Shown here piece by piece: positions 31,733 through 43,859 of a stretch of 64,000 nucleotides of DNA. Source of the DNA: Endothia cerciana (lineage: Eukaryota > Ascomycota > Sordariomycetes > Diaporthales > Cryphonectriaceae); NCBI GenBank assembly GCA_026119935.1, contig JALRMH010000007.1, positions 611,097-675,096 of the forward strand, read 5' to 3'. The stretch's first letter is position 1. Every line of letters starts with the position of its first letter. Made by a program: the position numbers and the translations under genes. The notes below the pieces were generated by a model. That model saw only the letters and a list, made by a program, of their open reading frames with translations, did not search any database and had not been told where the DNA came from.

Positions 31733-34700
31733 CTAATGCATCCTCTTGAGCTCTTCAATGTAGTTCCTCATATCTTCAACACTTGGCCCGAGCCCCTGAC
31801 ATATGGCCTTCTGTGTCTCCTCATTCATATCTAAGAACCTCTCAAGAAGCTCGCCGTCGAGGAACCGAAAAGGCCCATCGCCCTCTCGCTCCGAGTTCCT
31901 GAAGGACCTATATTTTTCGAACTTGAGCTCTCCCACCGTCTGTATCGCCTCTGCCATATTTGACTGGAAGCGCAGTAGCAGATCCTGGGCGTGTGATGCC
32001 ACCGTGCCGAAAAGGTAAATGGCGCCTTCGACCTATATATTGGTAGATATTCGTTAGCCCATGCATCACGGATGGGAGACGCCTGAAGCTATCTGCTTAC
32101 CGTTCCGACGAATGCTTTTGGTATGATCATCGCATTCGGACTCGTCTCGACAGCCACCTTTCGTATACAGTTTACCATCTCGCCCAGGTTCAGCTCGCTG
32201 GTCATCTCCATCTTCCTTTGGTCTTCCAGCGTGGGCCCATCTGGATTCCGCCTCAACACCATCAGATTACCCTGCGCATCCGCTTCCAACCACGAATGGT
32301 CCTCGATATGACAAACAGCGGTGGCCCAGGCAGACTGGTAATGTCGCGCTACCTCCATCAAGGCCGCAGGCTTTCCGTCCTTGGCAGGGAAGTACTCAAC
32401 GAGTGAGATCGACTTCATGAGATCTCCTATCGCGATTATATTTCCTTCCACCGCAAGATCCACAGGGAACGTGGCAGGTCTGTATGAAACCAACCTGCTG
32501 AATGAGCCTGAAGTTGATGACTCCTCGACATACCTGCCCAGGACAACGCTCTTAGTCAGTGACACGACAATAATGTCCTCATTCATCACCGCCAGGCACC
32601 GACAAGACCCCTTAAACTTGTGGCTCGCCAGAAGGTAAGGATTCCTGTCGCTGTCAACCCCCAGGACCAAGAGGCGGCCCTTTGTCTCGTCGACTCGTGA
32701 AACGGTGTCTTCCTCGGCCACAAAACTCGTGCCGACAAGGAAACGCTCTGCCGGATTGCCGTAGGAGTCTGCCAATGTCGCTCGTATCACACATTCGACC
32801 AGCTCAGGAGATGAGGACTGCTCCAGCGGGAAGGGCTTTCCGACCTTGCCAAAAATGACCTCGTCGACGAGCTTGAACGAGCTTGTGATGACCTCCTCGC
32901 CGTGTGCGACTTCACGCTTGATACAGCCAAGACCAAAGACCTGCTCTTTTGGCGAGTACGCGATCCTCCGCACTGTCTCGCCCATTTCTAGTGGCCGTAC
33001 GTGTGTCCGCCTTTCGGTGTCTATCTTCGAGATTTTGATCGTTGACTCGGTCGCCACGACCACTGAGCCAGGATATGCCTCTGTGTCAAAATCACAAACG
33101 TAAGTTGCGTCCTCTGCTGTCACCGCCGAGTACACGATTCTGCCTTCGGACCCATAGATCAGGCTGGGGTTCTCTGTCGTGGCAAAGATGTTTATGAGAC
33201 CGTCAGGGCGGGGTAGTAAATGGAAACGGGCTTGCTGCGTGCCTAATATCACGCTCTTACGCCCGCCCAACGAGAGATCTGGCAACACACTGAAGGTGAC
33301 AACATTTCCATCTTCCATGGAGACAAAAAGTGTTGGGCCACCCACGCTCCGAGGTAGGGTTTGTACCAAGGCAATGTCCCGAGGTATTGAAGAATTGTCG
33401 TCTGTCTTCCTCAAAGTCTCGCCTTTTCGAGGTTCCAGCGTTGCGAGGTCCACAATCGAAATGTTGCCGGAGGTGAAGAAGCCAACGACCCCGGCATCGA
33501 GTAGATGAGGCGAAGCGTGGACACAAGCTACTTGGTCCTTGTTTCCAAAGTCCTTGCTCGCTGAGACTGCCAGGTCTTTCCCAATGTCGAGAGACACGAG
33601 CGACTTGCCGTCCACAGACAGCAGGACCCATTTCGTATTGGCGGAAGCCGCGGTGATAACCTCGCTGGGAGGGGCCCAGGTGGTCACAGCCACGTGGTTT
33701 CCTGTATCCATGAGAATCGCAGCGGCTGTTGTGACCTGCAGTCGCCGGTTGTTCGGCAGGTCGACCGCCACAAGGGTCCGATTCTCGAAAGAAAGCCCTT
33801 CAAAGGCATCCACCTCTTCAGCCTCTCCAGCCGCGTCAAATTTGAAGACTCTTGTTTCCGTCAAGAACGACACAGCGAGGGTGTCAGCCCTTGCCGAACC
33901 ATGGGACTTGAGCGAGAACAGCCCCCTCACGTCCTGCAGGTCGGCAAGAATGCCGATATCTTCAAGACCGACCCCGCTCCGCACGCTTCTGAGACTCCCG
34001 TCTTTATGCACACCGCTGCCCGTGACAACGCGAGCCTGGCCAGACGAGTAGGCATTGCCAAGCTGGCTGTCCCCTTCCCTGTTGCCCATATCCATGACGG
34101 CAAAATCAAGGACTGGAGCGACGTTGTGTAGTACTTGCGTCAGCTGCAGGTATTGAGCGGGATCGTCACCGAAGCTAACCCTCCAGAGCTGCGAGTCCCC
34201 GTAATGCGAACCGACAAAAAGCATATCGTTCATGTAGACCAGACAGCTCGCGCGGGACGTCTTGCCGAGGTACGCGGTCTCCATGCCCTGGACGACCACG
34301 CCATCGGTATGTATTGTGAGCAGGTACATCCGGCCATAGTCGTCCGCCAGGAAGTAATGCCTCTCGTCGTACTCGGCCCAGGCTACAAAGATGGAAGCTT
34401 CCTTCAGGGGCGCCTCCACCACGGCGTGGGTTGTGTCGTCGACATATGTGAGGCGGGTCTCGCCGACCACGATGATACCGCCAAGAAATGCCCTATCGTC
34501 TGCAGCGCGGAAGTTGTGCCTCTTCTCCTCCTCGACCTTACGGACTGGTATGAGCAGCGCGGCGCCAGGATCCGCTATGTCTAGGGATATCTCCCTGTCC
34601 TTGTTGGGGTCGAACCGCGAGGCCTGGGTGTCCTTGTCGTCGGATGTGAGGCGGTAGGTGGCGAGCTTGGAGTCGGGGAGGTCGGACCTTGACTGGTAGA

Positions 34701-35318
34701 GGAGGGCGATCTTCGGGTGGCCCGTCTCGGAGTAGAGGAAGGTGCTGGCCTTGACGAACAGCTCAGATAACCGGACCGAGTCGGTCCACTCGAGCTCATT
34801 TGCCTTATTCTTGCGCGGTAGCAGCCTCAGCACGGAGAGCACCCCCTCCCACAGGTGCATGGCCATAAACCTGCCAGTCGGATCCACGATAGCCCTGTCC
34901 TGGCTCTGAGAGTCGCGCATGTATCTTTCCGCCGCGTCCTCGAAGGACTGTGCCGTCTTCAACTGCTTGTTGTCCTCATCCCAGACCAGGGTGAAATATT
35001 GTGATCTTTCGGTGCCGACGAAGAGTAGTTCGGTGGAGGAATCCTTGGGCCGTAGCCTCTGGATGATGGAGATCGTGCCATTGACGATCTTTGAGTGTCT
35101 CAACACCAGTTGGTGGTTCTCTGCGAGGCCGTATATCTGGAGCCGGTTTGCCTTGCTGCAGGAGGCCGTCAGCATCAGCATCAGCAACAAAAGAGAGGGA
35201 GCGGGACTGCCAGTCGTCCTTACGCCACAACCAGGTTGTCTTCCTCCCCGTCGAACAACTTGATCCGAAGAGCATGGCGGATGCTGCTGGGTCGGTGGAT
35301 GGGCGCAATGTACGCCAT
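31733..35318 (-). CDS. ddb1: DDB1-like UV-damaged DNA-binding protein (CPSF-A superfamily)
   Basis: Exons 35318-35224, 35155-32101 and 32032-31733 give 1149 aa, matching the DDB1 length of about 1140. The N-terminus MAYIAPIHRPSSIRHAL opens propeller A, then KANRLQIYGL and LFVGTERSQYFTLVWD follow the family. The C-terminal CPSF-A region includes GDLMKSISLVEY, SAWATAVCHIEDHSWLEADAQGNL and the final FVGTVEGAIYLFGTVAS, which is read only when the last intron is removed. Three WD-like beta-propellers are expected. DDB1 is the adaptor of CUL4 ubiquitin ligases and acts in UV-damage recognition and chromatin silencing. In Neurospora it is needed for DNA methylation (DIM-8), which connects to the genome-defence signs in this window. 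No lesion seen. Confidence 0.93.
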
Positions 35319-35390
35319 GATTTCAAAGTCGACAGGGAGAAACAAGAGTGGGGGAAAGGGCTAGGGAAGGAAGAAAGTATGTGAATTAGT

Positions 35391-35447
35391 CGAGGTCGGG
35401 ATCGAGGTCGGAATCGAGGTCGGAATCGAGGTCGGAATCGAGGTCGA
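35391..35447. repeat. 12-bp minisatellite ATCGAGGTCGGA
   Basis: Between four and five tandem copies, 70-130 bp upstream of the ddb1 start codon, with one G/A variant unit at the left end. It lies in the presumed 5' UTR or core promoter. Confidence 0.85.
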
Positions 35448-36908
35448 CCTGTCCATGACGGCAGCTCGTTGGGGTTTCGGCGATATGGTACTTCGGATCG
35501 CTGACCTCTGTCGTAGCTAAGGTAAGCTCCAAAGTCCGTCAATCGCGGGGAAGACAGGGACCACCCACCCCTGCCACTGGCGCCACACTGCACTGCTGCT
35601 GTGGTCCCGCAACGCGACTCCAGCGCGTCATCCTCTTCGAGCCACTATAGACCGGGTTCCCCCCAACACAACCATCCCCCCACTCCACCAGATTGTGGTA
35701 GACTCGGTCCCGCGGTACATTTTCCACCTCTCGATTGACTGACGAGCAATTCTCAAGTCCTGAGTGTAATCCCGAACCTGGAGGTCATACAATTACACCA
35801 CTGTGTATTCAGCCTGGCCAATAAGCCCCGTTGCAACGACCCCTTTGCCCAAACGTCAGCGGGAAAAAGGTGACAAAAGTTTGGACCGCCTCTCAAAGCC
35901 GGGGAGCCTTGAAAAGAATGTTTCTCTAGGGTCTGGTGGGGGGATCACAGGATAGGACCAGTGTCCAAACCGCGAAATCTCCAGGAGAGACAGCACTGCC
36001 GCTGGGAGTTGCACACCCACTGACTTACCTACGCATACCGGAGGTCGCCGTCCCCTCTTCGAGGCCGGCCACTGTCACTTGCTGGCCCTTTGAGCTGGGC
36101 GAGAAAACGTTTGAGACCAAAGTCTCAGGAATGAAGGCAGCTGGAGGTGAGAAGAAAACAAAGGTAGGGGGGAGGGGGCACGACAGCACGTTCAGCATCT
36201 GTGGCTGGCCTCATCTCACGGTGAAGCATGGTTTGTGGTACGGAAGGACCCGCGCTCACCGGCTCACTCCTCGTCAAAGGACGGAGGACGGCCTAAAATC
36301 TGGGGATACTATCTTGACGTCTCAAGATGTTGAGGCTCGGCTACAAGTCAGCGGCACGGTGGACCGCCACCGCTTCGATGCGGGAACGGAAGCCTCAAGT
36401 GAGGGACAGCAGCATCCTTGTGGACACCAGGCTGAGGGATCTCGGGATACCTTCGAGAGGCTCTTACTCTGTCAGGTTTCAGTCGACCGGGTTTCCTCTC
36501 TGTGCCAAGTTCCTGGAGGAGGGGGGCGGGACGAGGTGCTCCGGATAGGGGTTCAAATAACGTTATATTATCCGGAGCTCTTCGTTGGGTCTTCCAAGGC
36601 TGGCATCCTAGCAAACTGGCGATAGCGTACTTCTTTCAGCCTGATTAGAATCGTTTGGTGGCGGTCAATAAAAAAAAAATATCGCGCACCGCTGGAAGTT
36701 GGAGCGATCTGCCGCGTGACAGATCAACCTAGACATGGAGCAGCGGCACCACAGCATGGGGGGACACGTCTTCCCTTGACGTTCATAAACACTCAAGGAT
36801 CTCTCCGCGTCTCTCTTCGAGCTGGCAACTCTCGCCGAGCCTATATACCCAACTATCCCTGAGACGGATATCGAATATACCAAAGCCCATCCCGGAAACG
36901 ACAGCATC
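35448..36908. other. divergent intergenic region between ddb1 and the LPMO gene
   Basis: About 1.5 kb. The 229-codon plus frame at 35936-36625 lacks an ATG at its start and has no domain, so I treat it as non-coding. The right end is the LPMO promoter. Confidence 0.5.
36841..36847 (+). promoter_or_regulatory. TATA-like element of the LPMO gene
   Basis: CTATATA lies 62 bp upstream of the LPMO start codon, in line with a TATA box and short 5' UTR as seen for strongly inducible secreted enzymes. Not verified by a transcription start. Confidence 0.5.
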
Positions 36909-37930
36909 ATGAAGTTCCTGGCCCTCCTCGCCGGCGCCTCCCCCCTGGCCTCGGCCCACACCATCTTCGTGCAGCTCGAGACGGGCGGGACGACCTACCC
37001 CGTCGGCGACGGCGTCCGCACCGAGAGCTACGACGGCCCCATCCAGGACGTGACGTCCGACAGCCTCGCGTGCAACGGCGCGCCCAACGGGACACCCGCC
37101 TCGACGGCCGTCGTCCTGAACGTGACCGCCGGCTCGACCGTCAGCGCCGTCTGGAGGCACACCCTGACCTCCGGGGCTGACGACGTTATGGACGCGAGCC
37201 ACAAGGGCCCGACGCTGGCGTACCTCAGGAAGGTGGACGATGCGCTGACGGACACGGGGATCGGTGGTGGTTGGTGCGTGTTGTCTCCTCCTTCGCCCAG
37301 ACTCACTTCCTTTCAAGGTGCTAGACTTCTTTCCCACTACTACGCACACACAAGGACTAACGCGGTAGCTAAGGTTCAAGATCCAGGAGGATGGGTACAA
37401 CGGCGGGGACTGGGGCACATCCAAGGTCATCAATAACGCGGGACTGCAGCCCATCACTGTTCCGGCGTGCATCGAGCCCGGCCAGTACCTCTTGCGTGCC
37501 GAGATGATCGCCCTGCACGGCGCAGCTCAGTCCGGAGGCGCCCAGCTGTACATGGAGTACGTGCCATGTCCCCATCTCTACAAGGAAAGCCGGACCCCGT
37601 GGGCCACTTGCTGACGGGTCTCTTCAGATGCGCCCAGATCAATGTCGTTGGAGGTACCGGCTCGTCCTCACCGGCGACCTATAACATTCCTGGTATCTAC
37701 AAGGCATGTGCCCACAACTACACTTTATAACCGTGGGGCTCTGCGCCCTTGGGATGATCGCGACTGACGGATTGATTCTCCGCAGGCCAGTGATCCCGGC
37801 CTGCTCATTAACATCTACTCGATGTGAGTATGCTTCACCCTTATGGAGAACCATGGTCGCTAATGCCTTGGCCTTCAGGACGTCAACCTCAACATACACC
37901 ATCCCAGGGCCCGCTCTCTTCGCCTGCTAA
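36909..37930 (+). CDS. AA9 lytic polysaccharide monooxygenase (former GH61)
   Basis: Exons 36909-37273, 37374-37556, 37628-37703, 37786-37823 and 37879-37930 give 237 aa. The signal peptide is 1-16, cut before H17 ([11 protein letters not shown]), so the mature N-terminal His forms the copper histidine brace. The second ligand is H98 in [13 protein letters not shown]170 (ALHGA) and axial Y181 (AQLYMECAQI) complete the site. The end [11 protein letters not shown] is typical, and no CBM1 follows. The enzyme oxidatively cleaves cellulose or hemicellulose outside the cell with an external reductant and peroxide or oxygen. The third intron needs a GC donor (AAG|GCATGT); no GT donor keeps the frame YKASDPG. 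The other introns are GT-AG. Confidence 0.92.
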
Positions 37931-38309
37931 TGTGCATCCTCTGCCTATAGCAATCTATCAGTTGGCCCTGCTTCAGTTGTGCTACCGGCTGTTTTCGACC
38001 ATCTAGCGATTAGGTGGAACGTGGTGGTCGGGCGAGAAGTGAGGTTTCCTGGAGCAGGAGCTCAACGACGATCTAGCACCATCCGCGACGTACGGAGATT
38101 GGAAGTGACACATAAGAATCTCAGGCGAGAGGGGAGACAGTACGTATGTCCAGTAACTCCAAAATAGTCAAGGTGATTACATTTTTAATAATTCGAGACG
38201 TTGTCCACACATTGTTTGCCACTTGCCAGGATATTTTTTCCAAATTACCGCCCAGCTCGCCAACGCACTTCAAGAAATATCCCACCCAAAACCACTTTGC
38301 TTTGTCGCC
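37931..38309. other. convergent intergenic
   Basis: The 3' flanks of the LPMO and phospholipase-D-like genes. No feature seen. Confidence 0.5.
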
Positions 38310-40782
38310 CTAGAATCCACCAACACCTTGCACCCTCTTGATAGCACCCGTGATCCCCTTCGCCCACGCAAACCGCCCCGGGTCCACACCAATCGCCCCA
38401 TCGGCCATGTTCCCGTCCTTGTCCGTCCAGATCCCCGTCTCCTTGTCCAGCGCGCCGTAGATGTGCGTGTTCTGGTTTCTCCTGAGTCCATCGATCCAGG
38501 CGCGACACACCTGCTCGCTCTCCAGCAGCACGTTGATCTCCTGGCTGTGGAACCAGGACTGCGTGTCCTGGTTGCCGTTGCCCTGGATCCCGATCCGCTC
38601 GTCCACAATCATCAGCTTGATGTGGCAGCTGCGCTTCTTCTTCTCCTGGATGATCGGCTTCGTCTGGTCCTTGGCGACGTACCAGAAGTAGTGCAGGCGC
38701 TCCTTGGCGGGCCCGGACAGCGAAGTGTACAGCTTGTGTGCGATCATGTCGTTGTGCCCGCCCTGCATCGGTAGCAGCTCGCCCGAGTCGTTGTACCCCA
38801 GGCAGATGTAGCAGTAGATATCGATGCCGCGCTCGCAGGCGGCAATGATCTCCGGGACGAGCGGCTCGGCATTCAGGGTCGGGGACTGGATGAAGACGTT
38901 TTTCTTGGCGTTGCGCAGCGCCGAGAGCCAAGCTGCATTCTGCGGCATGGAGACGGATTTGTGGTTGGGTGAGCCATATGGGGCGCGATTGACCATTGCG
39001 ATAGGGAAGGGCTCGTGGGCGGCGTGCGGAATGTACGGTGTCATTTCGTCCTCGGGAGCACATTCAGGTGCATCAGGAGGGAACCCGACGTTGATGGTAT
39101 GGTTGAGGTGGCGATTCACAGCCTGAAGCGTGGTTTCTCCGTCTTTCGCGGACACTGATGCTTGCACACGAAGGACCTCGCCGGCAATGTCGTCGTCATA
39201 GTGCTGGTCGTCGGCGGTAAGCTCCGGCAGGGCATTCGAGGTGTCTGTGGGCAATGGCGCATGCTGCCCAGGCTGTTGGCCCGCATTTAAGAAGGCCGTG
39301 GTGTTCTGATCCGGTCCGTTGGGCGTATTCGAAGCCTGGGCTTGCCCATTTACCTGTTGTGCCCTGTCTGTCGATCCATTCTGCTGACCTGGCACGACAC
39401 TTTCGGTAGTAGACGGGCCTGTAACTACATCGGCACGCTGCGTATCATCACTCTGCAGCTGGTATTGACTGCCGTCAACGTGGCCAGGCTGTTGTCCTTT
39501 GCGACTATAATCGTAGGCTGTCCGCTGCTGCATCTTAGCTGGATCGACCACCGCATTATGACCACGGATCGAGCCGTTAGGCCCGAAGACGCCGGTATGT
39601 GACTCGTTGAAGCAAGATAAACCGCCCTGGGCGGCAGGAGAATTATGACTTGGCAGCGGGGGCTCAAGGTTCTTGTTCCAGGAAATCAGGGCCATGTCGT
39701 ACACCGAATCCACGATCGGGCCCTCCATGTGCACCATCATCTCCAGGTTGTCATTGTCCTGGATGTTGTTGCTCTGTAGAATGGCGATCTTCCTGTCGAC
39801 GACCACGTACTTACAATGGAACGTTCCAAGAAGTGGGTGGTGGTAGTTCATGACCTGCAGATCGATATTGGGAATTTCGTGCGGGGCCGGGACCTGGACT
39901 TTGGGTCCGGTGTACTCCTTCTCTGAGACGATATAGTGAGGCTCAACCAGCTGCTTAGGGCTGCCTCGATCGTAGATGAGCTTGAAGACGATTTTGGTGC
40001 CCCTCTCGCCAGCCCGGCGTGAGAGCTCCCGCATGGCATCGGTGATAAATTTAGATGCCGTGCTGTTCGCCCAGTAGTTCGTGGCGAGAAAGACTTCCCT
40101 CTCGGCCCGCACGATACAGTTGGCCATGTGCCTCATGATATCCGGGATTCTAGCACACGGTGAGTATCAATGTCAAGGCCTCCAGTTTGGAGAGACTTAC
40201 GTTGAGATGACTGTCAAGGGCAGTACACCACAGCTACCCATCAGAGATGGACTCACAACGCCGTGAGCCGGGTTCCCCTTCAGAGACATGATCGCATCAT
40301 GATAAATCTGCCGCTGTCAGTTGTGTGGTCTGAACCCAGCTCGAAAAGAGACTCACCTTCAGGAACAATTCGCTCGGCTGAGTCGGGCCCCAATGTCCAC
40401 ATTCCGCAGCCCTTTCCAGGTGATCATTCTCGTCATGCTTGTCCGTGTGATGGCTAGGGTGGTGACCGTACAGTTCCTTCCACGCCTTTCCGGGGCTCAT
40501 CGAGGGATCTTTCGCCAACACGGAGGAGACGCTCTCGGGAGAGATGTACAGCTTGTACATCTCATCGCTGATCGGCCCATTGAACACCAGCCCTTCCTTG
40601 GCGTCATGCTCTGTCGCTTCCCCAGACATCTTCTCCTCAGTCATCGTGTCGCTGTTGCCCTTGTGATCTTTCCTCTGCCGTGGTGTAGTCAACGCTCTGT
40701 AGGGCAGCTCAAAGAACGTTTGATAGACGGCGCTGCCTAGGTTCGAGGCTGGCTTTCCGCTGGCGTTGGGATCTGGTGTCAT
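38310..40782 (-). CDS. phospholipase D-like protein with two HKD motifs
   Basis: Exons 40782-40357, 40307-40201 and 40149-38310 give 790 aa. A potential GTGAGT donor at 40256 is not used, because read-through keeps the frame (VVSPSLMGS...VISTIPDIM). HKD motif 1 is HCKYVVVD (289-296), followed by QSNNIQDNDN. HKD motif 2 is HIKLMIVD (687-694), followed by GIQGNGNQDTQSW. Each supplies His, Lys and Asp, so the bipartite PLD active site looks complete. About 370 residues separate them, much of it a Gln/Asn/Thr-rich segment (about 370-490). There is no PX or PH domain and no signal peptide, so it is not the classical PLD1. The superfamily hydrolyses or transfers phosphodiester bonds; substrate here may be phospholipid. 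Confidence 0.88.
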
Positions 40783-41648
40783 GGTGGGAGACGGCAGCGC
40801 TCTGCGACTAGCTGGTGGGGTTCCTTATGTAGGTACTGGAAACAAGTGGGCTGCCTTGCATGCAGGTTTGGTTATGGTGGGTGCTGACGCAGTGAGCGGT
40901 ACCCACTCCCTGATGGCGAGCCACAGCCACCTTGACGACTTAGTTCGTATAGGGCCTATGATGAGGTTCGGAGAGATCCCCAGGGTCCCAGGCCAAGCTT
41001 TTGCCAAGATACGCGGCTCACGGCACGTTCGATTGGGCGACGATGTCAGTGCGATGCTTGTCCTAGACCAAATCTGGGGTAGTCTTTGGTCCTGTGGTTC
41101 ACCGGGGTGTGCAGCGAACCGGTCATATGGGATAGGTGAGTGACTGGGAGAGAAAGCATCGTCTTCAGAGTGCTCGAGACGTGCATGAGTGAGTGAGTGC
41201 CTTGTTTGAGCCTGGCGGCAGGTCGTCAGCGTCCTGTAGCGCTGACGTCACGGGCCAGGCCAGTGAAAGTTGGAGCTAATCTTCCGCCCCTACTCGAAGC
41301 AGCCGGCTTCGATAACAGAGCAAATATGGCGTAAGATAAACAAGACCGATCTTTAAGCTTCCGCCCAAACTGGGATGGGAACCCACCAGGTAGCCCCCAT
41401 TCGACACATGCAAGTCACGCAGCTTCGATTGTGACGGACTTGGTGGAACATGGGAGAGGCGTCAACTATATATAGTACTATAAAAATCCTATACGCCTGG
41501 CTACAGCGAAATCCAGACTCTACTGACAGAGACACAATCCAGACAAATTATATCAAGGTGACGATCAATTAGGAGGCACACAATGCGACTTATCCCCCAG
41601 ACTGTGAGGGCCCATGCCGCCGTTCCTGCATTCCGCCAGACGCTGTCT
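40783..41648. other. intergenic
   Basis: Promoter side of the PLD-like gene and 3' flank of the aminopeptidase gene. There are no supported ORFs. Confidence 0.5.
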
Positions 41649-43083
41649 CTACAGCTCGTCCACCGCACCACCGCTCTTGAGCTCCGCGAAGTTGGTGGAG
41701 CCGAGCTCATACTAAAGACCATCAAGTTAACTTTTTGGGGTGCTGACGCGAAGAACCTGGAAGAAAGCCACTTACTGCGAAGGCCAGGGTCATCTTGGCG
41801 TGCTGAAGCATGTGATCGAACGAGAGGTAATTCAGCGTATCATCGGTTGAGTGGATGTGGTTATCACTGTCCTCGAAAGCCGACTCGATGACAAATGCGG
41901 AGGGATAGCCAGCCTTGGAGGCAGACGCGTGGTCGCTACAAGCGTACCCACACTTGGTCTCAACGAAGGGGATGTCGCAATACTCCGTGATGATCTTCTT
42001 GATGAAGTCGGTGAGCTCCTTGTCGACGTAGTCGACGATCACACCGACACTCTCCGGCTTGCCTGCATCAACAGTGCGCTGGACGAAACCAGTCATGTCT
42101 TGTTGTAGCATGGCCTTGACGTCTCGGCCGTCCCGCTCATATTCGGAGAAGATGGCTTGGCTTCCCAAGAGGCCGCCTTCTTCGGCCGAGTACCAGTGGA
42201 ACTCCTGCAAGCAATGTGTCAGACACCCCGAGAGGAACCAGCGTTCAAACACGGTATTCCACCTACGATTGTGTTCTCCAGCTCTCCCTTCTGAACTGCC
42301 TCCGAAGACAGGAACACCCGGAATGCCTCCAGAATTGTGACGGTTCCGCTCCCATCATCATCTGCACCCGGCGCAGCAAGGATCGATGGCAACCAGAGGT
42401 TGATCGAGTCCTGGTGGGCGCCAACCACGACCGTAGAGTTGGCCTGCCCGGGAATCGTCGCGATGATGGATGACTGCTGCCAGCTATGTGGGAACGCCTC
42501 TGCATAGACACCCTCTACGCCAGAGTCATGAATGATACCCTGGACCTGGTTCAGGAGCCACTCAGAGGACTCCTTCCCGTAGTCCGACTTATAGTATCTC
42601 GTGTGGAAGGAAGAGAACTTCTCGAGGTTGTCGTGCATGTTCGTCTTCGACAGGTTCTTGAGGAGGGGTTTGACTTCATCTTGAAACGCGGCCTTGGCAG
42701 GAAAGACGACGTTCGCACGGGTGGCGGCGTGAGCTGCGCCGAGGTCTTGAGTTTCGGTGATGTCCATGAAGCGCTGGCCATTCTGTTGAAAGATCAGTAT
42801 TGGGGCCGGTATTCCCATCGCGATGGCCACGTCCAGCTGTCTTCCGGCATCAAATGCCACCGAAGAGCAGGATCGAAGAACTTACACGCCTCAGCTCCCA
42901 CTTCTCCTCCTCCGAGACCCATCGAGTGTCGCCTGGCCCCAGCTCAATGAGGTACTGCTCGGTTGCCTCGGCCCAGACGCCATCGGGATAGAGTTGCGCA
43001 TTATCGCCTTCTGTCGCTTCAATGAAACGGCCTGCGACGACCGGCGCCAGCAATGCGACGACAGATGACTTGGCGAACTTCAT
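41649..43083 (-). CDS. secreted M28 leucine aminopeptidase
   Basis: Exons 43083-42886, 42782-42267, 42204-41777 (end at 41776 by frame) and 41711-41649 give 401 aa. The last intron must be removed to reach the family-type end [14 protein letters not shown]. The signal peptide is 1-17. An inhibitory propeptide follows, containing [22 protein letters not shown]. Zinc ligands and catalytic residues are present: H189 and D191 (GAHQDS), D207 ([11 protein letters not shown]), E246-E247 ([10 protein letters not shown]), D274 (LQQDMTGF) and H356 ([10 protein letters not shown]). The CGYACSDH pair forms the usual disulfide. The family removes N-terminal residues from peptides in the medium. It is the M28E subgroup of filamentous fungi (LapA/Lap1 type). 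Nothing looks broken. Confidence 0.93.
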
Positions 43084-43819
43084 GATGTTTTCGAGGGGGT
43101 TTGGAGCTATGGTGGTATGTGAACAAGTCAAAGGAGGATCACAAGCGTGCAGTTGCGAGGGAGCCCCTTATCTGGTGCCTTATCACTATGACCGCAGGTG
43201 CTCAGTCGTGGCATGGCACCCTCCGTATGACATCGAGTCCAATCAAAGCTCTTGATCTTAGCGCTGGGTGATTGAGGACTCCGGAGATAACTGTGGATCA
43301 TCCATCAGCAGCACATGACGCAACAACTTGAGACAGTGACCACGTGTGTCAAGCCGATTTCGTTCCGAGCAGTACTTCAAGACGAGCGTCAGCCAGCATG
43401 AGGCTATATGCACTTTCGGGATTCCAATATATGCTTCTCGCATTGAGTCAGACAAGCTCAATGAAACAGCAAAGTGTTGTTATCGCCTAGGCCATGGGCT
43501 GTCCTGATTTAGGCGCTAAGTTCTGAGACCGCAAAACCGCCGACTCATCAGCCCGGACTGAGTGGGGAAAAAAATTAAAAATTAAAAATTAAAAATTGGC
43601 GCTGAAGCCGTCAAGTTGAAACCATTCCCACAGAGCTGTTCTCGAAATGCGGGGACTGAATGCATCTCCTGCGACATCACGAGAGAAGGCAAGGAAGAGC
43701 CGGTCACTCTCTGTTCACGCCGAGATCTGCAAAAGAGACCGTGAGGAAAGGTCAGGCAAACTTGTCAATCTCAGCACTTACCTGGGTATGTACGTAAAAA
43801 GTTATATAGATTTCTAGTT

Positions 43820-43821
<2 letters not shown>

Positions 43822-43854
<33 letters not shown>
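43822..43854. repeat. GA dinucleotide microsatellite
   Basis: About 16 tandem AG/GA units flanked by AT-rich DNA. Confidence 0.9.

Positions 43855-43859
<5 letters not shown>

Noticed and set aside
35936..36625. 229-codon plus frame upstream of the LPMO gene
   Set aside because: Non-ATG start and no recognisable protein features; sits in promoter DNA.
40251..40258. GTGAGT donor inside the PLD-like gene
   Set aside because: Using it breaks the frame with every nearby acceptor; read-through gives a continuous protein.
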